The translations under genes and the position numbers were made by a program. Below the pieces are notes generated by a model that saw only the letters and a list, made by a program, of their open reading frames with translations, made no database searches and had not been told where the DNA came from. 64,000 nt of DNA from Tetraselmis striata (taxonomy: Eukaryota; Chlorophyta; Chlorodendrophyceae; Chlorodendrales; Chlorodendraceae), in NCBI GenBank assembly GCA_006384855.1, contig VCJN01002485.1, positions 62,001 through 126,000 on the forward strand, in the 5' to 3' direction. Positions 32,619 to 43,594 of the stretch are shown here, in pieces; position 1 is the stretch's first letter, and each line of letters opens with the position of its first letter.

Positions 32619-33337
32619 CCCCCGCCCCGTTACCCCCCCCCCCCCCCCCAGGCGGGAGCGGCTGGCGGCGAGGGGGGGCGCGGGGGGGCGGGGCGGGCGT
32701 GGTCCCCCCCCCCCCCCCCCCCCCCCGGCCCACATTCCCCGATGGCAGCTGTCGCGAATATTGTAATTCAATCATTCTTCGGCAAACCGCTGCCTGCCCC
32801 CGCCCTCCCCCTCGCGAATATTTATGTAACGTGAGCACTCTTTGGCAAAACATGGCAGCCAAACCGCCCATCTGATGACCTTTGATCGGACGGCTGGCAG
32901 GCCCGTTCAGCAGTACTTGCTATAATGTACACAAAATTCCCCACTTTGGCCAAATAGTACGGCTGAGATTTGCGCTCCCATGTACTAATAGTCGTAGTTA
33001 TCCACAGGACGACTAGCCATCGCGCCCGGGTTCGTACTAGATACCCGGTACCGGCTTAATAAATATGTCGCGTACTACCCGGTACCACCCGGTACTACCC
33101 GGTACCACACGGACAACCTTGTACCTTATACGTCAGTGCCATGTAACAATTCACCGGGCTAGTACGACTACCAGAATGATGACAAAAAGGATTTATCGCC
33201 CGCCGGCAATAACGCCGGATGTACTCGCACGTAACTGGATGGACATGCCGCCACCAGCAGCAGCTTCACGGATAATAGTGGTACCGGTACGGCAGTGCTT
33301 CGTCACCCGTATGTCACATCTGAATCTCACAGTGGTT

Positions 33338-36300
33338 GTGGTCTAATACGGTTGGTGTCAAGACATGCCATCATCAAAGTGGGGGGAGAAGCGCAACATG
33401 AAGGTGTTGATCATCATCCCATGGCCCTTTGCACCAATGAAAGCACATTGACATATATGTGGAGGAGACACTCTAGGCAATTGCCAAAACGCAGAGCGCG
33501 GAGGGCGCACTGATTGTTCAGGATGTGTATGAGGTGACTGACGGCGATGGCAACAAGTCCAGAGCGCGCCGTGACTTGCATCAGGTGTGCTTCCATTGTC
33601 AACCTGAAGTTAGCATGCTGGCCTGCGATTGGCTGCTGCCGGCATATAACATTGACATGTACAATGTGCGATGATAGACCACAGATATATACATTGGCGC
33701 CTTCTTTGTTGACATGCCTGCTGGACGCTTCAAGACTATATGAAGCGTGGTGAAGTTACACTTTGGTACGGCTGCTCCTACTGTCTGCTACAGATTACAT
33801 AGGGCAGGGACAAGAAAAACGGTATGATTGTGCATGCGTTATGTGTCTGCATTCAGATATCGTATTACTACTCTGGATGATGATAGTCATACATGGGCGG
33901 CTTCAGATGCAAGCAAGTACTACTTCGGAGTCTGCCGTCTAAACGCCTCTTACTGCAACGGCTCTACTGACGGCGTGCACATGGTGGTGATGGACGCAGC
34001 GCAGGGAAAGACTGCCGACGATGACTACAAACCCAGCATTGCCTAATGCGGGGATGTTCACCTGCTGCTCTCCAGCGCAAAGATGCGGTATTTCGCAGTT
34101 GAGGCCGGCGCATGGCGCATCGTGCAGACGATATCCGGCACTTTGGGCCTGTCTCCATTTTTGCGCTTGTTGCTGTCTATAAGCTATGTTGACTTCTGGC
34201 CGTTGCCGATAGCACATGCACTACTGCTGGGGGTAGCCAAGGACTATTGGGAGTGTGTCGGCACCTTGAAAGTTAGTGATCTTTTACATCGTTATTGCTG
34301 CTCTCCCGTGGTTCCTGCCGCAAAGGGGGTTGCTGATATGTGTGTGCCCTCACATGATATGCGGCCCAAGATGAAGAAGATGGACAGGCGGATGGCGCTG
34401 GTCGCCATGACCGGTGACTTTGGCAGGCCAGTCCGGCCGATGCTGCCGTGTGGTGTGTGCCAACTGGACATGCGAGGACTCCCCGCACTTCACGGAGACT
34501 ATGGCAGTGCTGGTCGTTGGGCGAAGGCCCCTCGAGGCTATTGGTCGGAGTGAAAGAGCACAATTATTCAGCTGTAGGTGTGTGATATCTATCGAGTACC
34601 TAACATGCGCGGCATTCTTGCAAAGATATGCTTGACAGCGCGGAGCATCAACACCTGGCAGTCATGTGGCATATGCAGCAAGGAGCGGTTATCCACTACC
34701 TGAGGGACTGCGAGGAGTGTGACGTTCCTGCTGACAGTGAGGAGTGCCAGCGTGTCATCGAGTACATCAAAATGCAGCGGGAGGAGGGCTTCAATTGCTT
34801 GCTAACCTATGCGCAGATGTGCAACATGTATTTGCCTGATGGGATGATGAAACTGAACCTGCACAATCTGGTCTGCCGAGTTAAAGCCCAGGAGGCGGCC
34901 AGGGGCAGCACTGCCCGGGACTCAAGGCTCTGGATGGAGCGCACCGTGCGCCCCCCCCCCCCCCTTGCCCCCCTTGACCTGCACGGTGTCTAGGCTGCTG
35001 TCATATGAATGCATGCCCTATGCCCTATGCAGATGCGGGACGTGAAGTGCGTGGCCAGAGGCAGTGGCACCACTGACACGGAGCGGGCATACGGGCGGCA
35101 GTTCTTACTTGAGGCACACATCAAGTTCCCGCGTGTTGGCTTGGACCCCGACTTCCCTAGCATGCGTCTGTGGCGGCCATGCTTTGTGGGACACTGGGAG
35201 GCCGCTGGCGCAAACGATGCGGTGAATATGTTTGAGAGCACGGGACCAGGCTGCATGGGCGCCACCGTGCAGCCAGGCACCTCAGCCACCCCCGCCACCT
35301 GGACGGCCTGCGCAGTATCGCTGGATAAGTACTATCAAGGAACTGGTACACCGGAGCTTGAGCCGGCCTCGAAGGCCGAATGTGCTCAGCCTCCATGAAA
35401 ACAAGTGATCCCCCCCCCCTCGGCCCCATGCCGCCCTCTACCTTCCAATTGATTGTAATCATAAGTCCGGTGATAGGTCAGAATCTTAACGCAGCATGTT
35501 CCATGTATATACTCAACTTCCTACACCCGTGTGAACCGCCTACTTATTACTGCATACCCTACAACGTTGCTACCTTGCTGCGCGCTGGCGCCCCGCTGCC
35601 CCGGCCGCGGCGCGCAGGCGCCTTGCTGCCCCGGCCGCGGCGTGCTAGCGCCCGGGCCGCTGCCCCGGCCGCGGCGCGCTGGCGCCCCGCTGCCCCGGCC
35701 GCGCTAGCAAAGGAAATGCGGTTTGTGAAATTGACGGACATGAGTCGAATTCACTTTTATCTACGGTCGAAAATGATTTATTATGATTGTTGGTTATGAT
35801 TAATGAGGTTGTTGCACTACCCCGCAGGTACAGCATGTATCACCAGTGCAAGATAGGGGAGGGGACATCATTCCTTGCTACCTATGTATCGTACACCAGG
35901 ACAGCACAAGGACGGAAGCGCAACTACTGGGTAAGGGCACCCCCTCCCCCACGCCCGACTCCAAACTGCCTACACAGTGTCGCCTTGACACTGAGTTTTA
36001 TTTTTGTATACACACACATGCAGGCTATGCATGAGAAGCCCAAGGCACGGAGGCCTGTGGTGTTCAAGCCCAACATGGGACGAGCAGTGGGTGCCCATGA
36101 CAACCATGTGCGTGTTGGGGAAGTGATGTACTTCCTAGATGTGACCCCAAACCTCACCGCCGTTGTGTGCACGCAACTCAGCGCATGGTGATAGGGCCCC
36201 TCCTCGACACTGGTGTGTGGCACAGCAAGGCGTCCCTTCGACCAAACATTCGCAAGGGGCATTACGCCTTACCTGTCGCGCTGAAGCACATCGAAGAGAA

Positions 36301-36455
36301 ACTGTGCTGCTTCTATGTTGATCCGGACATAGTGACAAACCAGCATTTATCCAACTTTGGCATGTCCCTACATGATGTGGGGCAGTATGCGTGGTACACA
36401 TATAACAGTTACAATGACCCTGCACTAATAGCTGAATTTCTGTATAGCTGGTAAA
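33338..36455 (+). pseudogene. Outer tnp2-type transposase, core and C-terminal part
   Basis: Continues the protein begun at 24.64 kb: DMPSSKWGEKRNMKVLIIIP (33365-33420), EGALIVQDVYEVTDGDGNKS (33500-33560), LQDYMKRGEVTLWYGCSYC (33732-33790), PIAHALLLGVAKDYWECVG (34203-34262), KMDRRMALVAMTGDFGRPVR (34378-34438). Then a DUF4218-like block: HYLRDCEECDVP, NCLLTYAQMCNMYLPDGMMK, LNLHNLVCRVKAQEAARGST and RLWMERTVR (34690-34950). C-terminal exons follow: GRQFLLEAHIKFPRVGLDPD (35090-35150), ATYVSYTRTAQGRKRNYW (35877-35931), KARRPVVFKPNMGRAV (36040-36088) and ALPVALKHIEEKLCCFYVDP (36264-36323). Several stops and frameshifts, but splice-like joins are kept. The N-terminal part is displaced by the inserted CACTA element. 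Confidence 0.65.
35578..35705. repeat. About 30-bp GC-rich minisatellite, inverted relative to 27.8 kb
   Basis: Units of the type GCTGCCCCGGCCGCGGCGCG with CTGGCGCC spacers, about four copies. The reverse complement closely matches the 27838-27975 unit. It lies in a probable intron of the outer transposase. Confidence 0.8.
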
Positions 36456-36850
36456 TGTAATTGATCAAACTTATGCTGCCCAACAGTTCCGCGCAGCGCC
36501 CCCGCGCTGTTGCCTTGCGCTACCAGCGCCCACCGCCCAAAACCTAGCCCCTGTGGCCATCTAAATCGACGGCGGTTTTAAAAAAGCCCTTGCTGCCAGT
36601 CTGCTGGATACGAGGGACTGCAAATGGAGGTGACACAGTTGGTACAGTCACAGGGATAAGACTTGTCAGACGTTTACACAATGCTAAAATTACAACACTT
36701 CTGCGTGCTGATACTCGCTACTTTACTGACTACGGGCGACTATGCCTCATCTGTACCTTTAAGCACTTTGGCTGATGGCCCAACTATGCCTCATCTGTTC
36801 GCAGTCTACTTTCCCAGGGTGGGGGTGGAGCATCTCATCATGAGCTTGTT

Positions 36851-37756
36851 TCACTGCAAAAAAATGTGAGTCGACCAATATAGAACACGAGGCTGCCGGT
36901 ATCTATCTGCCCATTGCATGATGGGAGTCATTACGGCGGCCGCTGGCCCGGTGCCCTCGTCCACGCCCCATGGAATGTTGGGGTACGGCAGGAAGCATGC
37001 CCTGAGTGCCGCAGCTGCACTTGCTGGGTGCGGGTAATCGGGGACGATGCCACCGGCCAGGTCGGCTTCCCAACTCTTGGCAGCCTCCATCAGTATGCGC
37101 ACATTTCTCAACGTGTCACGGGGATGGTTCAAGTGCATGGAGCGGGACATCATGGCCGTAGCCGCGAGCGCCATTGCCGTGAACAGCTTGAACTGGCCGA
37201 CGAAGGCTTCCCGCAGCTTTGGGTTTCCATGTAGGTTCTTCTCGATGCACACCTCCAGGGCGCGATACAGCTGAGCCCGCGCCGCAGCGAGCCATATCCG
37301 GCCGACTTCGCTTAACATGTCTCTATCAGAAACCCGGGTATCCTCCGGCGCGGGGCTATGAGGAAGAACTTCCAGCCCGGGAGACCCTCTGCCCCAACGG
37401 CGAGGATGCCCGGCCATGTCTGTTCCTTGTCGAGAGAGGCATACATGTTGGTCATGCGGGTTAGACCCCACCCCGGCTAGAGATGGATGCATGCATCCCC
37501 TCACGATCAAATGCTGGGTGAGGGAACGGCTGAACTCCATAGGGACCCCGTTGTAAGCTTCGTGCTCCCGGTGGCCCTTGGCCATATTGAGCGGGGTGAG
37601 GAACCGTGTATATGGTGGGTAACCATGGGCGCCGGCGGCGGGTGGGTGATGGTGGAGTAGATGGGTTTGGGTTTGGTAGCTACGAGAAGCCGACAACTTT
37701 GTTGCATCGTCGTGTGCCGACCGGCCCATGGCGGCACTACTACAAGTCGTTGGCAT
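36851..37756 (-). CDS. 301-codon ORF, unrecognised
   Basis: The longest clean minus-strand frame in this part. Its second half is convincingly protein-like and helical: LSEVGRIWLAAARAQLYRAL, EVCIEKNLHGNPKLREAFVG, QFKLFTAMALAATAMMSRSM, NVRILMEAAKSWEADLAGGI and YPNIPWGVDEGTG. The first half (His/Pro-rich, residues 20-110) may be intronic, with the real exon entering near residue 115. It sits just right of the outer tnp2 element on the opposite strand, so it could be an accessory ORF of that element or an exon of a host gene. No motif recognised. Confidence 0.4.
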   Translation of the reverse strand: MPTTCSSAAMGRSAHDDATKLSASRSYQTQTHLLHHHPPAAGAHGYPPYTRFLTPLNMAKGHREHEAYNGVPMEFSRSLTQHLIVRGCMHPSLAGVGSNPHDQHVCLSRQGTDMAGHPRRWGRGSPGLEVLPHSPAPEDTRVSDRDMLSEVGRIWLAAARAQLYRALEVCIEKNLHGNPKLREAFVGQFKLFTAMALAATAMMSRSMHLNHPRDTLRNVRILMEAAKSWEADLAGGIVPDYPHPASAAAALRACFLPYPNIPWGVDEGTGPAAAVMTPIMQWADRYRQPRVLYWSTHIFLQ

Positions 37757-38188
37757 GCCGGAATACGAAGTAATCAGCCGCTTGTCTTACTGTTTGGGCT
37801 TGTGCGAACGCGTAACGTCGAATTTAAAGCGGAGTACGCAAGACATCGCGACCCATTCCCCGTTAAGGGGTACCTATGGCCGAAATAAGATTGTGTAGAA
37901 AATGTGTGTCAAATGTGTTCTCATGTTAGCGTTAAATACGGTTTCTATACGGGATATTACGCTATGGCTACGCAGCAACCTGGAGTGCGCTATATCACCG
38001 GAGCGCGATGAGAAGTCGTCCATGCGCGGCGCCAGACTTGGTATTTTTTAAAAGCAGGCCACCTGACGCACACTCGCACAACGCCCGCCTGACAGTATTG
38101 TAGATGCTCGTCCCCACGCACGCACCCTCCATCATGGCTACCTACGCCAAGCTAATTCCAGGCACCCCCTACGGCAAAGCTGTGAGGC

Positions 38189-39405
38189 ATGGGCAGCACG
38201 TGCCGCATCGTTGAGGACGTGTGGCAAGCATTGTTCCGCGGCCAGGGGACCAACAGCCATATCCGCGTTTACCCAGAGCAGCCCCGGGCCGAAGACGAGT
38301 TCGGGTTTGCTCTCGCGGACATACTGAACAACGGCGCTGAGCGAAAGCAATACGACGAAGCCAAGAAGAAGCACCCGCTTGAGGCAGGTTTTCAAGTGTC
38401 CGATTCGGGTGTCGTCACGCTGTATTTTACCTCGTGCGTACCCGATGCGACGCGTGCCCACATCCCGACACCCGAGGCGGCGCCCCCCCCCCCCCCCCCG
38501 CCCCCTCCCCCCCCCCCCCGCCCCCCGCATGATCTGACCTGGGCACTGGCCTTAAGATCGCCTCCGTCGACGGTCCATCCCATAGTCTCACGAGCCGGGG
38601 ATGGAGTTCACCCTGCTGAAAGGTACACTGAGTCGGCGGGTGGCTGACATGACTGCGTGAAGGATTTGAATTTCACAGGCGCTGACCGCACCGTGCCGCG
38701 TTTTTGCCGTTGCTCATGCACACAGGAACAACGCGATGCTGTCGGATGTCTTTGACGATTGATGGCCGCACGACACTCAGACGGGGATCCCTTACCCTCT
38801 GAAGAAGACGCCGAGGTTTCCCGTCGCTGCGCCCCCGTACATCGAGCGGATATGCTACGCTGCCTTCAACTACCGTGCCGGCTACACAGCCGCAAACCAC
38901 ATCTACGCCAAGGAGACCGTCATGGCCGCATTCCGAGAGTACACCCCTCCCCCTCCTTCCCAAACCCCACCGCGACCATCCTTGTGAGTTGTGCTGACGG
39001 TGCACCTTGTGCTGTACGAGAAGCAAGGGAACAGGAGGAACTACCTCGCTCGGCACTACTTCCTGGATGAGGGCAAAGACGGCCAAGTAGGTAGAAAGAA
39101 GGGACCAGTGCCGACATCGAAAGGCCCTCGACCTTGCAGAGGCCTGGCAGCAGAGCGAATTGGGGAGGTATTCGAAGCCGGCAAGTCCCCCCCTTTAAAT
39201 TTGATGTTCAAGGACGAGGAGGAGGTCTGCGAGGTGACGCCGCACCGGGAAGCCGCAAGTGAGTCGCATCGTTTGTTTTCGCACTTTTTCGATTACACAG
39301 CCACCGCCGTGACAAGCGATAAACACACATACTTACTTTCTCATTCGCCGTTTCAGACCGCCGCCGCCCAATCCCTACGTGTGGCGGTAAGCCGACCGTA
39401 TCGAG
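38189..39405 (+). pseudogene. Unrecognised multi-exon gene, interrupted by a retroelement
   Basis: Plus-strand exon-like blocks: MGSTCRIVEDVWQALFRGQG, PRAEDEFGFALADILNNGAE and EAGFQVSDSGVVTLYFTSCV (38189-38470), then a C-tract. Next are CRVFAVAHAHRNNAMLSDVF, a TGA (38760), PYPLKKTPRFPVAAPPYIER, ICYAAFNYRAGYTAANHIYA and KETVMAAFREY (38680-38945). Then VHLVLYEKQGNRRNYLARHY with FLDEGKDGQVG and GEVFEAGKSPPLNLMFKDEE up to AAS|GTGAGT (39000-39260), and a short exon TAAAQSLRVA|GTAAGC (39358-39388). The DIRS-like element begins 20 nt into that last intron. One internal stop suggests decay or a missed intron. Function not recognised; a transposon origin is possible. Confidence 0.4.
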
Positions 39406-39779
39406 TATTTCAAAGTTGAGTATGGTTTAGCCAAAAAAGGTCGCGCAGGCTGTTTTACACGGACAAGAGCCGAAATTGGCTGGAAGGTGAAGTGAAGGCG
39501 AGGAGGGAAAACGGAGTCAAGGGGGGGCGCGGGAACATGGCAGGCGCAGCTGTTATGGCTGCTTTTATGCCTACTCGTGCCGCACCCAAAAAGGGCGCAA
39601 CGACAGGTGCCTAGTTCCCATACCACTGAGCAACACTTGTAGCCGAAAGCGGTTAGGGAAAGGAGGGAAACCCCATAAACTAGTTTAGATCATTTCAAAG
39701 TTGAGTCTGGTTTTGCCAGTCATGAGCGAACGCATAGAGCGGTGGATTGACGGAGAAGGGGTAGCGCCAGATCATGAAG

Positions 39780-40540
39780 GAGGCACCGGGAAGGCCACCG
39801 CTGCGGAGTCCTGTTGGACTTGAAAGTGGCGGAGGGGCCCGATGTGACCGAAGAAGAACCACGCGCCATGCGAAGGAAGAACTTTGGGGTCGATGTAGTA
39901 CAGAACGACGTCGGCGTTAGTGGCCCAGCCGGCTTGGTAGCAAATGTGGGACAATGGAGCTCCGATGGCGTTCGCGGCAGACGTTGCACCCTTGCGAAGG
40001 TTGTGTGAGCTCCATGAAGTGCCCGCGGGAGGGGCAGCACCGACAAGATCGACGGTGGTAGAGAGCCAGTCCGACATTGTAGCGGCGGTCCAAAATTTGG
40101 ACTGCTCGCTTGGGGTGACCGCCTAGAAGTTTGTCTCGACCAAGGGATCAAAAACCAGGGGAATAGACTATACGTGGTCAATGAAGTGGTGCATGAGACG
40201 TGCAATGCGGGGGTGTCCTGATATTGGAAGGAGGAGTACGCGCAGGTCGTCGGGGCCCCGCCGTCGACCAGCGCGGCCTTTCTCTCGGTACACAGAACGA
40301 CGGTAGCAGTGGTAGCCTCCAGCGGGCTGATGTTCTCGAAGTCGTGGCAGAACTCCGCGAGCTGAGAGAGTCTATTAGCGTAGCTTTTGAGGGTCTAAGC
40401 GACGAGGGAGCATGAGAGTAGTTTGAGGGTCTGTTGTCCCAACTCGTCTAAGCCGAATGCATCATGCAACCGAGACTGGAGCTAAGCCGCCCAAGGGGCA
40501 ACAGCTTCTGGCTCGTCAATTACGTATGTGCGGCGCTTGG
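39780..40540 (-). pseudogene. Tyrosine recombinase of DIRS-like element (copy 1)
   Basis: Such recombinases insert the circular DNA copy of DIRS-order elements. The minus strand gives an N-terminal SAM-like part (CSLVA, TLKSYANRLSQLAEFCHDFE, NISPLEATTATVVLC; about 40430-40290) and the catalytic end SSHNLRKGATSAANAIGAPL (about 40010-39950), GWATNADVVLYYIDP (about 39925-39885). The HxxR pair and the nucleophile-region Tyr (YYID) are present. The C-terminal AWFFFGHIGPLRHF follows. A stop and frameshifts separate the halves, so it is not intact. The call rests on the H-L-R-K-G ... GGWA-like ... Y pattern, which I consider distinctive. Confidence 0.75.
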
Positions 40541-41054
40541 CGGACAGAGTAACATAGCGGCGGTTTTGTTAGCAAAATACTCGGCAGCAACGGTTTGATT
40601 TCCAACGGCTGGCCGGTAGTTGCTGGACGGGTTTGTCACAGCACCTGTACGGGTTTGCGCGGCTAGATAGGTTTAGGTAGGAGGGCAGCCCCGCGCGCCC
40701 TTCGCGCTCGTCGCGCCTGTCACGCGCGTAATGTACACGCGCGAAGCTTGGTCGTTGCGAACCAGTTGTAACACGCAGTGTGACAACCGACTGACGCAAC
40801 GGTGAGATGGTACGGGAGGCGGTTTATTGAGCCGCCATGCGCAGGTGTGCGGATGGTTGAGCCGCACTCGGTTGTAGCTGTAAGAAGCGCCGCACCGAGG
40901 AAGGTCTAACTGAAGTCTGTAAGGTGGGGGGGGGGTCTGGTCCTGACACAGGGAGCTCATCCCGTCGTTGAGCTGCTAGCGTTCGCCTTGCGGCGGTCAC
41001 CGAAAGGTGGCCTCGCAAAGCGCCAGCAACTCCGAAAAAAGGCGCCCGACACGG

Positions 41055-41936
41055 TCACTCGTGCTCACCTTCGCGGCCACGCCCACGACCGCCACCACGC
41101 CCTCGTCCCCGCCCGCGTCCTGCAACCGCTGCCGCTACTCGAGTAGTAGCGGCTGCTTTGGCGCTGTTGGCAACTGTCGCCTCGAAGACGCGACGCTCGT
41201 AGTCCCTCATGAGGTCCCCAAAAATCGCAGAACCTAGGCGGTCCCCAGAAGCAGGCTGAAAATGTTTGGCTCGCAGCATGTCAAGAACACCTTGATCACC
41301 ATGCACGCGTTTGATCTTACTAAGCCTCCGTAAGAATGCCAATCAAACGAAAGCGAAACGCCTTGTCGATGGCTTCGGCGTGATTCCGGGCACGTGCGAG
41401 GTAGGGGGTGAAGTCTTGATTTGCAGCCGGAACGCAGGGTAGCAGCTTGTCGAGAGTTGCGAAAAGTGCGGCCATGTGGGCGCCGAAACACGACATCCAA
41501 AGATACTCCTCTTGTGCAGGCAGACGCCGGTCATCCTGCTTGAGGTACTCGTTCGTTAGGTCGGTGCTCAGGGGAAGAGTTCGGGCACTCGGCTGACCGG
41601 TCGGACGGCCTCGTAATCAGACTCTGCTCGTTGCAGTAGTTCTGGCACCGCGAGGTAGTCGTCCTCGTCACTCATGGATTTTGCTCCGACACGGCCGCCC
41701 TGGGCTAACCTTAGCAAGTCGGGGCGCTCTGCGGCTCCCCCGCTGCATGTCGGCTGTCCCGCGACGCGCTGCCCGGAACCGGAGCCATGTGCCCCGTCTC
41801 CATCAACGACACGGTCACGAGCCGTCAATTGAGCCAACGATGTTGCAAGCTCGCGCAGTGATGTAGACTGGGCCTTCATGTCTGCTTGAAGCGATTCGAG
41901 CGTCGGCTCAACGACGGGTTCTTCTCCATCTGACAT
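41055..41936 (-). pseudogene. gag-like ORF of DIRS-like element
   Basis: Starts MSDGEEPVVEPTLESLQADM with a short coiled coil (KAQSTSLRELATSLAQLTAR). Continues MSDEDDYLAVPELLQRAESD up to PELFP, then after a one-base shift LSTDLTNEYLKQDDRRLPAQ, EEYLWMSCFGAHMAALFATL, DKLLPCVPAANQDFTPYLAR, then another shift into LSKIKRVHGDQGVLDMLRAK. The end is an Arg-Gly-rich RNA-binding tail (GRGRGRGRGGGRGRGRE, about 41105-41065). This layout (coiled coil, helical body, RGG tail) fits structural ORF1/gag proteins of this element order. Two frameshifts. Confidence 0.6.
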
Positions 41937-42249
41937 GGTATAACGCACGGACGTACGGATGCGAATTTCACACACGGGTGGTTAGCCGGGTGTGGTCTTG
42001 AACAACCTGGGGTGACCTTGCTCGCAACATGTTACAAGACAGTTTTAACATCGGTGCGTGTAACTCAACGAAAACTGGAAGATGGCAGGCTCAATTGTTA
42101 TGGCTGCTTTTATGTCTACCTACTCGTGATGCACCCAAAAAGGGCGCAACGGCAGGTGCCTAGTTCCTGTACCTAGTTCTTGTAGCCGAAAAGCGGTTAG
42201 GGAAAGGGAGGAAACCCCATAAACTAGTTTAGATCATATCGAATGTCCA

Positions 42250-42435
42250 GGATTGAGTGCTCAACAAGGTCGTGTGGTTGCCGCTGGCGGGCACCGCTTC
42301 GTCGCCAAAGCTCCACGGCTTGGCGGGCGTGCTGGCGCAGCGGCAAAAGAGGGCGGGCGGCATCATCAAACACAACACCAACGCGGTCAAGAACCTGGCC
42401 GCCGCGCAAGCCGTCCCCGGCGACAACGTCGACGA
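42250..42435 (+). pseudogene. Possible exon right of the DIRS-like insertion
   Basis: Plus frame NKVVWLPLAGTASSPKLHGL, AGVLAQRQKRAGGIIKHNTN and AVKNLAAAQAVPGDNVDEGS, beginning 12 nt outside the element. It could be the next exon of the gene whose exons end at 39388; both element boundaries have TATCGA nearby (39399 and 42237). The link is inference. Confidence 0.3.
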
Positions 42436-43594
42436 GGGCAGTAGCCCGTGTGACAATAATGGCATACTCTCTGCACGGGTACTGTATGATTGTAGAATCA
42501 TTTACGTACGAGTACCTCTTGTGTCGTATGTGTGCGCGCGTGAGTCACGCGCCACAATACGAGTACTAGTGGATGATGAATCATAAGAGATGTGAGGATA
42601 TATCCTATACCCTCACTAACCCTAATCAACCATAGCACACATTAAGGCGCGTAGCGCGCGCACCACTTGTAGTGGCTGCGCCTGCGCCCTGTCGTCCGCA
42701 GTGCGCCCGATGATATATCCGCGCGGCGCCCTGCCGGACTGTAATCAGACAATACTCACCCTCACAGCCTCAGAGTAGCACAGACTCCTGCCACCATAAG
42801 CGCATCCCCTCACAAGAGAACTCCTACTGGTACCGGTACACTGTACATTAGTAGTTACGGGATAATACGCATGTGCGTATGTACCCGTAGCAAGCATATA
42901 TGTAGGCGCCCCGCGGCCCGGCGCTAAGAGGGTTCTGCTTAAATGTAGGCTTTTTCCTTCCCCAGTACTTTGCGTGCATTCTCTGGACGCTCTCCCTGTA
43001 ACCAAAAAGACAGTAAGCATATATGTACTATGTGCATGCCTTTGTAACATCAGTTGTATACCTTTGTATAAACTGATGTGTCAACTACTTGTGCGAAGGT
43101 CTCTAAGCGACGACCTCCTGTTCGACACTTCAAGAGGCACAACTCTCCACGGTGACGCACTTAGCAATGCGCGTGCCGCTTCGGGTGACTAGCTGCGAGC
43201 TAGCCAGACATAGAAATAGCGGCGGGTGGTGACAACACTGTAAACATTGTTTCCCTTGTCGTCTCTATCTGTCCACGCCAACCTTGGCTTTTGCGTGTGT
43301 GAGGGGCGAGACTGTCGCAGCCCGAAAGCCCCGGCCAAGAAGGCCAGGCAGCCCGCCAAGCCGGCGGCTGGAGTGCCGGCCTGGGGCCGGGGTGGTGCCG
43401 GGGCCAGGGCGGGCGGTGGCTGGGGTGTTCGGGTCGCGGGCCGGCCGCCATGCCGCCGTAGCCGCTGCCTTCACCCCCGAGCAGCATGCCGGCCGCCGTG
43501 GCGGTCCCGGCCGAAACCGGATGTAAATAATCCGCCCGCGCCCACTGCCGTGCGCCTCGCTGCCCACTGCCGCGCGCCGCAATGTAAAAAGCCC
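42436..43594. other. No firm gene; contains a dispersed repeat
   Basis: 42890-43015 matches, in opposite orientation, 60935-61050, and in the same orientation part of 55430-55500 (shared: TTTTTC/TTTCCTTCCCCAGTACTTT, GGACGCTCTCCCTGT). An Ala/Lys/Pro/Gly-rich plus frame at 43310-43440 is low-complexity and not called. Confidence 0.45.

Larger units (their letters stand above)
25765..33334. mobile_element. CACTA (EnSpm)-type element, 7.57 kb, with 3-bp target duplication
   Basis: The left end 25765-25786 starts CACTGTGAGATT and is the exact 22-bp reverse complement of 33313-33334. Subterminal GGTGACGAA words also recur. Immediately outside, GTT stands on both sides (25762-25764 and 33335-33337). 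CACT(G/A) termini with a 3-bp duplication are the hallmark of CACTA/EnSpm elements. Inside are a decayed tnp2-like transposase with BED and Tudor-like segments (+), a Cys-rich ORF (-), a small spliced gene and a Lys/Glu-Ala-rich ORF (+), a 30-bp minisatellite, a 180-bp repeat pair, and a 367-379-bp tandem array. It sits inside another tnp2-type element. Confidence 0.85.
39410..42238 (-). mobile_element. DIRS/PAT/Ngaro-like element with direct terminal repeats (internally deleted)
   Basis: In minus orientation: repeat (42238-42065), gag-like ORF (41936-41055), tyrosine recombinase (about 40540-39780), repeat (39730-39410). The two repeats are in the same orientation and share GCTGCTTTTATG, GCACCCAAAAAGGGCGCAAC, GGTGCCTAGTTCC, AGCGGTTAGGGAAAG and ACCCCATAAACTAGTTTAGA. 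The left repeat is itself bounded by two copies of TTCAAAGTTGAGT (39410 and 39694). Direct or split repeats plus a tyrosine recombinase instead of an integrase are typical of the PAT/Ngaro branch of DIRS-order elements. Only about 500 bp separate gag from the recombinase, so RT/RNase H has been lost. A third repeat copy is at 62979-63329. Confidence 0.75.
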
